Below the pieces are notes generated by a model. It saw nothing but the letters and a program-made list of their open reading frames with translations. It had not been told where the DNA came from and did not search any database. Below, in pieces: positions 8,074-16,127 of a DNA stretch of 16,127 nucleotides; the first letter of the stretch is position 1, and every line of letters starts with the position of its first letter. The stretch spans positions 1 to 16,127 of the forward strand of contig JADIIX010000283.1 in the NCBI GenBank assembly GCA_027604505.1. The letters are read 5' to 3'. The DNA comes from Gonapodya sp. JEL0774 (lineage: Eukaryota; Monoblepharomycota; Monoblepharidomycetes; Monoblepharidales; Gonapodyaceae). Made by a program: the position numbers and the translations under genes.

Positions 8074-11019
8074 ATGGGCCAGGAGAACGACGTCCCTCTC
8101 GCTGATAGCGACAAGACCCCTAACCTTGAAGCTGCTGAAGCTGCCGTGAACGCCGGATACTCCGAAGGAGATTCGAACTCTTTAAAAGATGTGGAAGCCA
8201 ATGATCCGACAAGAGGTGACAAGCAACATACAGCGTTACAGGGCCCAGAAACAAAGAGCAATAAAGGGGTCCTGTTTTCTGTGTTATCGGTGAGCTTAGC
8301 TCGTGAGTTTCTTCGGAGCTGACTTATGGTTGGGAGGGAACAGAAGCAGCAACACTAGGTTTTTCGTGCCGTGGGTTGGTTTTCCTGGTTTGCTCGGGAA
8401 GGGAGAGTGGTCGACTATTGGAAAGCGAACGAAGCCGGCTTACCGGTCTTCCGTTTCTTATTTGCTTCTCTCAAGCTTTGTGGCTCTACTTACTCTCTGT
8501 GGTTGGGGAGTTTTGAATAGGGAGGAGTTCATGCGGATGCTTTCCAACGCACATGACATAGTCGTCTTACAATCCGGACTCTTTTCATCCCCTTCAAATC
8601 CCATCCCTTCCAGTGGTAGGTAGGCTCTTCGCATTAGAAAGCGCATGAAGAATCTCAATCACTCGTTTGCAGACCTTAGCAAGTCTTAGCTCGACGCTCG
8701 TTGGTACGTTTAAAAATGCAGCCAATGATGATATCTCCATATACGCTACCATTCAATTTTCTATCCTGGTTTGTTTCCACTCTTAGCAACAATGCTCCCC
8801 ACAATATCGCGAGACCTGAACGGAGAATCCAATTACTCCTGGGTTGGAACGGGATATCTCCTTACAAGTATATATTATCACATCTCTCGCTCCGCCAATC
8901 GTATTGTTTGTTCCATACATTTATACCTTCCTCTTTCCAGGCACCGCCCTTGCTCCTGCATGGGGCTCCCTCTCAGACATTTTTGGCCGTTAAAACCTCA
9001 TCATCGTCGCCATCGTCGAATTTCTCATCTTCACCACCGTGTGTGGAGTGGCCACATCCATGATGATGCTTATTATTGGCAGAGTCCTACAGGGAATTGG
9101 TGGGGGTGCTCTCTTGTCGATGGCGTTTGTCGTGATTGGGGAGATTGGTTCGTTTTTGTTCTTGGTTACGGTGTTCAGTTTCGTAATGACAAACTCAATG
9201 CTTACATTAATTGTTTGCTTCAGTACCGCAATCCGAGATGGGAAAGTACATGGGGTTAATGGGAGCTATGAGCGGTTTTTCAGCAGCCCCTTGGGGTGAG
9301 TGTCTTTATTCGCGAAATTTCCACATGATCGCACGCGTGACCAGCTCCACCTTCCTTCCCTCCACCCTGATCAAAGCCTCTCATCGGGGACTCCTTAACG
9401 ACTACCTTAATTGGCGTTGGGGGTTTTACATCTGTCTCCCCGTCGGCACCGTCGCGCTCGTCGGCTGTCTTTTTGGTCTCACTCTGCCACCACCTCGCGG
9501 CACTCTGCGCGATCAGATCAAACGTGTCGATTACATTGGTTTGACGCTTCTCACAATCGCTATAACGCTCTTGCTCCTGGCACTCTCTTGGGGGGGACGC
9601 ACGTACTCGTGGGCTAGTGGGCCCGTCCTCGGTTGCATCGCAGCGGCTTTTGTGTTGTTGGGAGTTTTCTTGTGGTGGGAAACTAAGGCAACGGAGCCTA
9701 TAATTCCTCTCGTTCTATTTAAGAGCCGGGATTATGTCGCAGCGAACATTGCACTGTTTTTCTGTGAGTTCGTGTAGACCTTTGTTAACGACAGGTCACG
9801 CATTCAATCGAATTCATAACTCTCTTTCCAGCCGGATGGGCTACTTACGCCCTCGCATACTTCATACCCGTGAGTAGCGCGACCATGGCACGCCTTGCGG
9901 TAAAATCGATTTTTGATCTCTTTGAATGGCAGGTCTACTTCCAAACTGTTCGCGGAATGTCCGCAACAGACAGTGGACTCAACAAAATGAGCATGACGTG
10001 GGTGTAACCTATCTTCCTCAACCATCACATAGATAATTCTTATTGCTTCTGTGTCCACCAGGGCTGCCATGATCGTCTTCTCGATCTGTTCCGGATTATG
10101 CACCAACAAAACAGGCTACTACCATTTCATTCCCGCCACCGGCTTGGCCATTCTTGTGGTAGGACTGGGACTCTGCTCTATGTGGGACGAAAATTCCGGG
10201 AAACCGGTAGAGATATTTTCGCAGATGTTGGCGGGTGAGCTACGTTTGCCTGGCCATTATCGTTTTGTAGTGAGGTGATTGGACGTACGTGAGCGTGACA
10301 TCGGATACTTCGATCGATAGGGGCTGGTATTGGATTGATCATCAATTCCGGTCAGCTTACCGCCCAATCAATTCACCGCCCAAAGTGAGTTGAGCTCTGA
10401 CATAAACAAGGCAAAAGTTAGAGAAAGCATCATCCTTTTTGCAGTTCATTGGCCCCGGCAGCACTGTCGCAAACTTTTTCCGACTTCTTGGCGGGTACGT
10501 TAAAGGTAACCGGGTGAGGAAGCAAGGCAAGATAACATTACGGTATTGAAAACTACAGCGTTATGGGGATCGGCGTGTTCTCGATTTTATTCTCCAACAT
10601 TCTAAGTTCACAACTGGCTGATGGTTTAACCAACAATGCGGTCCAGTACCAGCTAACTGCTGACCAGATCGGTGTTCGTACTAAAGCACATCGTACAGCC
10701 ACACCACGTCCGGTCTTATCTAATCCCTATATATGCCTCTCTCCAGGTGTTCGTCGCCTACCTGCAGTCAGCTTATTCTTCAACGCCCGTTGATGTATCA
10801 TCTATTCCCGTCGACGCCCTGGCCTCACTCAACGCCGCTTATATCCACGCGAACGTGCAAGGTCTACACTGGACCTTCATCGTGTGTGTGCCTATTGTCG
10901 GCTTGGGGATCATCTTTGCGGTATTCATCAGGCACAAAGCCCTCAAGAAGACGGCAGCTCTGGACATGGTGAATTCGGAAATGGATGTACGTGATAGTAT
11001 AGAATCCGACCGCAAGTGA
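8074..11019 (+). pseudogene. 14-TM DHA2-type MFS exporter with an in-frame stop in motif A
   Basis: Family members export drugs, toxins or metabolites by proton antiport at the plasma or vacuolar membrane. Proposed exons: 8074-8302, 8680-8703, 8787-8867, 8941-9147, 9224-9295, 9377-9763, 9832-9869, 9933-9997, 10062-10234, 10321-10384, 10462-10494, 10559-10673, 10747-11019 (587 codons including the terminal stop). About 65 hydrophilic N-terminal residues precede TM1. Family hallmarks are STLVATMLPTISRDL, motif A (GSLSDIFGR), GRVLQGIGGGALLS, LLNDYLNWRWGFYICLPVG, FFRLLGG near TM13 and a last TM before the basic C-tail. Codon 129 (8991-8993) is TAA exactly where motif A should have Lys, yet the frame stays perfectly MFS-like on both sides. 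Two further junctions are imperfect: exon 5/6 loses the motif C reading (GPxxGG), and exon 10/11 keeps frame only with an acceptor 17 nt inside conserved sequence. A recent pseudogene, a null allele or sequence errors could explain this. Translation as written gives 128 residues. The exon 1 donor has a tandem alternative 13 nt upstream (8290). Confidence 0.75.
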
Positions 11020-11102
11020 CATTGGGTATTGTGCGGCGTGTACAGGAGAATGGATGGTTTAGAAGCACAGCAATAATATCATGCCAGACGCTTCCCTCCC
11101 AT

Positions 11103-14100
11103 CTACCCCACATTCGTCCCAGTGGCCCCTCCCCCAACACCACTCGCCACGCCTACCTTCACCCCCATCCTTCCCAACAGCCCATGCCCAGGGCTTCCAT
11201 TCAGACCACCCGCCCGAATTGACTCCAGAACGTTCCGGACCAAGTTCGCATCCAAATCCACAGGACGGTGGCGATCTCCCCCCAACCCAGTCGCACCACC
11301 TTCCTTCTCTCCATCTTCCTGATCCCCATTCACGTCACCCTCCCCGGACTCCATCTCGAATCCCTCCACAACCTTTGTTCCTGCCAGCTCCGCGTCCATC
11401 TGCGCCATATACCGCACCGCGTCTTCCTTGTCCTCTTCTTCGTCTCCACGGCCGCTTCCATCTCCTTCCACGTCAGACAAAGACGGAACCCCGTCGTCGT
11501 CGTTATCATCGTGAGAACTCTCGTCATCTGAATCGGCCTCGCCCTCAGCACGCGGGACCCGCGGTATCCGAAACGAAGACAGGGACGGCATTGCCACATC
11601 AAACCCGTCTCCGTATGTTTTACCGTCGACTCCGCTACTTACGCCACCAACGTCAAAACCTCCACCACTCAAGACATTCCTCATAGCTGTCAGGAAAGCT
11701 TCCGGATCAAGCGTCACAGAGGCCAACGTCGCCTTTGAGCCACTGTTGCCGTTCCGGTTCCTGTTCCAAGTCGTGCAGAGGGTCCAAATCTGCGTCTGAG
11801 TCCGATTCGGGATCATCCTCGTCGTCGTGGGTGTGTGGTGGGATCGACGAGGACGAAGAAGTGCCGTCGCTACCGTTGTCATCGTCTTCCTCATCGTCAG
11901 AGTCCGGATCCCTATAATGAATGCGAACGTGGTGGTTAGCACCACAACTGAACGCTACTCCCTAAACAAACCTCCCAAACTCACCCATCAACCTTGGCCC
12001 CACCCACCCCTCCAACCCCATCTACGAACTTGCCAAACCCCTCCACAATCTTCGCCATCTCTCGAACTTCCTTCATTTCAGCCGGCGTCATTCCCTCCAT
12101 TCTCTCGGCACCTGCAACATCCATTTCCACTCCGTCAATCTTTGGTCAATGCCTCCGTCGTCATCACTGTCCCCATCACCGCGTTCCACATCGTCGCCAA
12201 CGTCCATCCATTCCTCAGTGTCACCAGTAATGGGGGTTTCCGGTATTGCAATCTTTGTAGGATCGGCGAGAGTACCTTCAACCCACATACGTGGAGGGGG
12301 TAAGAAGGGTGGCGGGGCGGGAGGTGAGTCGGAGGTGGTTGCGGCTGAGGAGGAGGGTGTGTTAGAAAGGGATGGGAAGAGGGCGTGCAGGTGAAGGACG
12401 CGGGCTGTGAGCGATATGTATGGTTCAGACTTTTGATGGTACGGTGGTTGGTGGTGGTAGCGGTGCGCGTGGTCAGCCTCAAGATAATCGAAAACTCGGA
12501 CACCGTACTCACCATATCTCCACCATTCTTTATAATGAGGTCCACCAAATCCCGCCATCGTTCGTCAGAGGCAAAGTCATAGGAGTCGACCGTTGGGGCC
12601 GCAGGAGAGGTGGAATTGGAAGTGGACGGGGACTGGTAGAGCATTTCGAGACCGCATATCTTGGTTTGGGAGCGAGGTTTTGAGAGGACAAGAGTCGAAA
12701 GTCAGAAAGACTTGTTCTATTCTTGCCCAATGGAGTCACGAACGCAAACCCTTAAAACCCACCAATTTCACCCCGACATCCCACTCGATCCACTCCTGGC
12801 TCTTTTCGTCACTCCCAACCGCCCCCCGATACATCTTGGGCGGATAAAACTTCTGGCCCCTCACACGAGCCCACACCCGCTTGGACACTGCACACGACAC
12901 GCGGCGCCAGGAAGATCGGTCTGTGTCGTGGCCAGCGGGAGAGGGATGAGATATTGGGGGTGGAAGAGCGGTGGAAATAAGTGGGGAAGCCGCGGCGCGC
13001 ATGTCGGCCGGTGTGCGGTGGAGGAAGCGAAGGAAGGACATGCGGGCGAGTTGAGGGTGGGCCGTCAGTACGAGAGCTGCATGGTGAGGTACGCGGGCAA
13101 CGAAGCGGTGGGAAGAGGCGGAGGGGGCTGCAGCGGTGGGGTAGGTAGACAGTTTCCGTTGTATGGAGGAGATGGCCGCGGCAGGTGCAAGTGTCGATGC
13201 CGAGGTGTCACCGACCAAGGCGAGTGCTTGACTCAGTGTGGGCGTCGTACCACGTCGTTGGTAGCGGGGCAGTGATCGGGGTATGATGTGGGGTTGACCG
13301 CCGTAAACGAAGCAGCGGTTGACAGATGTGGAGGGGTCGAGAAAGTGAGGGAGATGAGGTGCGGCGTGAATGAGGTCCGGTGGTCCATCGGGGTCGGAGA
13401 GCCTTGGGAGGAAGGAAGTCGCAATCGCTTTAACTCGTTGTACTCATCGTAGTGCAACGGGAATCGGTGTCTTGCCGACCAAAATCTCGCACTCATTCTT
13501 CAACCCTGTTCCCACCACTCACAATTCGCTTGTCTATGTCTCACATATGTTTAATAGATCACCGTTGCAAAAACCAACTCTCCGGCCACATATGCCGGAA
13601 TAACAATCCTCAAATCCCTACCCAAACTACTGAGACACCAGCTGCTTCTCTTAGAAATTTGCCTCAACGCACTGGCCACTCCCTAAGCTGGCCCAGCGAT
13701 TCATTGATCAGATACTCACGATACGACTGCCCCCTGAACCCTCTTTGAAATCTCGTAGAGCAACCACACGATGAACCATTCGTCCTCGATAGCATCATCG
13801 AACCTAGTCCTGCCATGCAAATACGGGTAGGGCAAGAGGTGGTTGCCTGCCGTGTCCGTGTTCGCCTTCCCGTTGGAGTTCCCGATTTCGTTCGAGCTAG
13901 AGTTCCAGTTCCTGCTCCCGCTCTTGCCAACATCAGAATCGCCTTTGAAGACCGCCAGCGCGAACCCTTCCCTAGCCCACGGGTACTGAGCGGCATGCGG
14001 CACGACCCAAGCCGATATTTCGGCGAGAGTTTTCTGCAAGTACTGGCAATATTTGGCCGCCGACTGGTCAGTCGTTGGTGGGGGCAGAAAGACGGAATAT

Positions 14101-14131
14101 TCGATAAGATCGAGTGGCGCTTCGAGCGCGC
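11103..14131 (-). CDS. ECD: ecdysoneless (ECD/hSGT1) family protein, 5' end missing
   Basis: ECD proteins are housekeeping factors linked in animals to U5 snRNP/PRPF8 and the R2TP chaperone. They are unrelated to the yeast HSP90 co-chaperone Sgt1. Exons (minus): 14131-13720, 13402-12763, 12659-12513, 12429-12202, 12139-11985, 11911-11103, about 790 residues against ~640 in human. Landmarks in family order: LIEYSVFLPP, FDDAIEDEWFIVWLLYEISK, LSDPDGPPDLIHAAPHLP with FLDPSTSVNRCF and HIIP, TPTLSQAL, VGVKLICGLEMLYQ, EEWMDIDGVEMD, an Asp/Glu/Ser-rich segment, VTLDPEAFLTAMRNVL, AVRYMAQMDAELAGT, and the C-terminal NLVRNVLESIRAGG with LLGRMGV. The upstream frame is open to 14188 but has no ATG. The first exon most likely begins at the pyrimidine-rich acceptor before 14131, so the start exon is absent. 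Between the acidic segment and VTLDPEAF (about 11740-11790) the frame shifts by +1 without a consensus intron. The intron at 13403-13719 (317 nt) is long for this locus. Stop TAG at 11105-11103. Confidence 0.85.
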
Positions 14132-14193
14132 CTGAGCGGAGAAGTTGAAGAAATGCGGAGTCGGACGTGAGGATGGCCTTCCATGTTTAATAG
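14132..14193. other. junction between two 5'-truncated head-to-head genes
   Basis: These 62 bp separate the ECD acceptor (minus strand, pyrimidine-rich tract ending CTCAG before 14131) from the permease acceptor (plus strand, TTTAATAG before 14194). Both flanking genes begin at 3' splice sites pointing outward, and neither has its upstream exon here. This reads as two intron 3' ends fused back to back, with the breakpoint inside the segment. Genomic rearrangement or a chimeric contig are the two explanations. Confidence 0.55.
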
Positions 14194-14921
14194 CTGGCCG
14201 GAAACCTTGTGTCTTTGGGCGCTTCCGGACTTTTCTCCGTGATTGTCTCCCTGATCAAGCCTGATGATTTCGACTTCAACATCACGAAGGACAAGCTCGC
14301 ACTCCTTTTGGAAAAGGAAGACGCTGATATGGGAATCGGTCAGGAGGTGAGTGAACCATGCGGACGAAGCCCAATTGACTGGAAGCTCAACAACAATTCA
14401 CTGCCACAGACCCAGGAGGACCCGAAAGCCCTCAGCAGAGCCGCTAAATTTGCGTACTGGAGCAGCATTACACTCACACTGGCGCTTATCCTTCTTTGGT
14501 GGGTTTCAAATTCTCTAGCAGTGTGTAACAAAGCGCTCATTTGCAAAATGCAACAAAACCCATGCATGCAACAGGCCACTCCCTATGTACTTCTCGAACG
14601 TTAAGTAACCAATATATGCCCTTCTGTTGTTGTGACGTGTATATGAAATGTCTTTTTCGTCCACAGTACGTTTTCAGCAAGGGCTTCTTCACAGGATGGA
14701 TTGTGTTTGGTCTCATTTGGAGCATTATTGCAGCTTGCGTTGTAGTTTTCCTTCCCATCTGGTAAGGGAACTGTTTTTTGCCTCAACCGCCGCAATTCAT
14801 TAAACCTCCTTCGTACTTTAAAACAGGGAGTCGCGTGATGGCCTCTTTGCGTTCTTCAAAAGCGTAGCAAGTGGTGGAAAGCTTCCGGATGTTGCACGCA
14901 CTGAGTCGGAGACCGTCATGA
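14194..14921 (+). pseudogene. 3' fragment of a DUR3/UreA-type urea permease (SSS family)
   Basis: Full-length members are plasma-membrane urea/polyamine symporters of about 650-700 residues; only the last ~151 are present. Exons 14194-14346, 14410-14498, 14575-14599, 14667-14761 and 14828-14921 join in phase. Diagnostic segments are LAGNLVSLGASG, SLIKPDDFDF, ALSRAAKFAY, LILLWPLPMY, YVFSKGFFTGWIVFGLIW and FLPIWESRDG, matching the final transmembrane helices of fungal urea permeases. The first exon follows a plausible acceptor, but upstream DNA is antisense to the ECD gene, so the other ~500 residues are not in the window. As written the frame stops at TGA 14919-14921 after SGGSFRMLHAL. One extra A in GGAAGC near 14880 would instead continue as GGKLPDVARTESETVMIKA to a TGA at 14945-14947, which looks more like a native tail, so a one-base loss is possible. 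A fragment without its transport core cannot function. Confidence 0.85.
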
Positions 14922-15445
14922 TAAAAGCCACAGAAATTCAGCCTTGAGTTGCCGAATATCCCACAGTCCAAACAAACAAAGTAGAGCGGACATTGGCATG
15001 ATAATTCTTATAATATTGTTGTAATGATAATTCCTTCCCAACCCACTCTCTGCTGTGTTCCCTCCTGCGAAAGTGACTCACGTTTTCAAAAAAAAAATCA
15101 AACAAGCAAAGAAAAACGCAATTATGGAGCATATACGTCAAAGCCAGTTGGAATCTGGGGACTTGGATACATGCACGAAGTCGAGCACCGACAATTTACC
15201 CGTCAGGGAGGCAGCAAGCACCGCTCCTTTCAAACCAACACCGCCGCCCAAACCGAAATTTGTGACCTGACAGATATTGAGGAGCATTGAGCGATCAAGA
15301 AGGAAATCTTCTTGTGAAAAGCACAAAGTTGGAGGGCGATCGTGTTTCTCCACTTTATACCTGAGAGCTGCTGAGCTGGAACCACCGACCAATCGCAAAT
15401 CCACCTTCTGACATCATAATACCATCACAGAGCACGAATACCACG
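14922..15445. other. intergenic region with possible promoter elements
   Basis: It contains the end of the permease remnant, A/T-rich sequence near 14995-15030, an A9 run near 15087, and the upstream region of the next gene. A CCAAT at 15389-15393 lies 53 bp before the ATG at 15446, and a TTTATAC near 15353 is about 90 bp before it; either could be a promoter element. A 48-codon frame starting at ATG 15124 has no recognisable features and I do not call it a gene. Confidence 0.4.
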
Positions 15446-16127
15446 ATGAATGGTCGGAGCTTGATGAGAGCTTGGCATCTGGTGATATGGATTGCGTTCT
15501 GTGCTCCGTCGTTGTTGCAAGCGCAAACCAGCCCATCAACCCCACCGCCACCGTCGCCCCCATCTCAGGGTATGGTTACAGGTGCGAACGCTTTGTGACG
15601 CTCGCGATTTTTCTATCTCGTTGCCTGTCTGACTCCTTGATCTGGTGCTCTCTGGACTAGAGATTTTGAAAACATCCCCACAGCCGACCATCCTGTTTCG
15701 ATCCATAACTGCGTCAACTGACCAAATTAAATTGTTCAATGGCTCACCCATGACGAATTCGGTCCGTGGACAGTTCCTTCCGCTATCTCCGGATTGCTCC
15801 AAGCTCCTCTCCGACCCGTACCCATCCAACTCATATCTCAGCTTACCCCCGATCTTTTTTTCTGGATCTGGGTACATTGTTTTGCTCCAAAACTCTGTCG
15901 TATCTTGCCGCCCCTGGCCCCTCGATGCACTTTCGCGAGTGCTTCCCCGCCTTCTTTCCCATCCCAATGTGTCCGCAGTCATGGTTTCTCTTCCCATGTT
16001 CATGACTTCTCAGCTCCCGTGGACTATATGGGAGGTAGCTGCTGGGAACTTCAGCTCTTTTGGCGGAAACTTGTCGACAGTGCCTTCGACTGGTGGTGAC
16101 ACGACCCAAAACATTGCAATTAAACCA
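15446..16127 (+). CDS. secreted or type-I membrane glycoprotein, unrecognised, 3' partial
   Basis: Exon 1 is 15446-15581; a 79-nt intron (15582-15660, GT-AG, phase 1) leads to an exon open to the window end, giving 200 residues so far. The start has a favourable context (A at -3). Residues 8-26 form a signal peptide-like hydrophobic core (AWHLVIWIAFCAPSLLQA) after an Arg, with likely cleavage after AQA. Next comes a Pro/Ser-rich linker (STPPPPSPPS), then a domain with NGS, NVS, NFS and NLS glycosylation sequons. Hydrophobic strands such as GYIVLLQN and SAVMVSLPMF loosely recall a protease-associated (PA)-type fold, as in secretory-pathway RING or peptidase proteins, but this is only an impression. 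I do not recognise the family. The intron acceptor at 15659-15660 was preferred to the one at 15686-15687 because only it keeps the long downstream frame. Confidence 0.6.

Noticed and set aside
10671-10754. A 9-bp direct repeat (GGTGTTCGT) at both ends of MFS intron 12, suggesting intron gain with a target-site duplication.
   Set aside because: Removing one repeat copy plus the insert (75 nt) puts the downstream exon in the wrong frame; only a 73-nt excision (10674-10746) keeps the conserved reading. The duplication model therefore does not restore the ancestral sequence, and the repeat may be chance.
11639-11660. GTAAGT in the ECD last exon (minus strand, after GGGFDVGG) as another intron donor.
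   Set aside because: The frame reads through without stops into clearly ECD-like acidic sequence, so no intron is required. Optional splicing cannot be excluded.
14141-14184. ATG on the minus strand at 14184 as the ECD start codon.
   Set aside because: Its frame hits a stop after about 38 codons and is not the ECD frame. The only GT downstream would make a 35-nt intron of the wrong phase.
15124-15270. A 48-codon frame beginning MEHIRQSQLESG and ending in a Pro/Lys-rich stretch.
   Set aside because: Short, no recognisable domain, and in the upstream region of the next gene with no splice partners that extend it.

Overview
The window looks like nuclear DNA of a filamentous fungus, most likely a basidiomycete (Agaricomycotina). 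Genes are split by many short introns, mostly 59-103 nt. Exons can be as small as 6-30 nt, coding density is moderate, and the products belong to typical fungal families. There are no bacterial-style operons and I see no RNA gene or CRISPR array. All exon structures below were worked out by hand from splice signals, reading phase and family conservation, so each boundary is an inference.

Layout. Positions 1-1571 hold only weak coding remnants and the promoter of the first clear gene. 1699-3257 (+) is a three-exon FSP1/AIFM2-like FAD/NAD(P)H oxidoreductase with a Gly/His-rich tail. It converges on 4242-7031 (-), a complete NAD-type aldehyde dehydrogenase of 491 residues in 19 exons with all catalytic residues in place. 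A 1,042-bp divergent intergenic region follows, with a cluster of four CCAAT boxes on the dehydrogenase side and a TATA box on the other side. 8074-11019 (+) is a 13-exon, 14-TM DHA2-type MFS exporter that carries an in-frame TAA in MFS motif A. Converging on it with only 83 bp between stop codons is 11103-14131 (-), an ecdysoneless (ECD/hSGT1) family gene without a visible start codon. It abuts, head to head, the last ~150 residues of a DUR3-type urea permease (14194-14921, +). The window closes with the first 200 residues of an unrecognised secreted or membrane-anchored, probably glycosylated protein (15446 onward, +).

The genes do not form an obvious single pathway. The aldehyde dehydrogenase and the divergent MFS exporter could be a small detoxification pair, and the FSP1-like enzyme is also a redox protein. 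ECD is a housekeeping factor and DUR3 a nitrogen transporter. The main structural points are the junction at about 14132-14193, where two genes each begin at a splice acceptor and lack their 5' parts, and a run of reading-frame problems confined to the right half (8.9-14.9 kb), while the two genes on the left are intact. Real gene decay after a rearrangement and a misassembled or error-containing contig are both possible.
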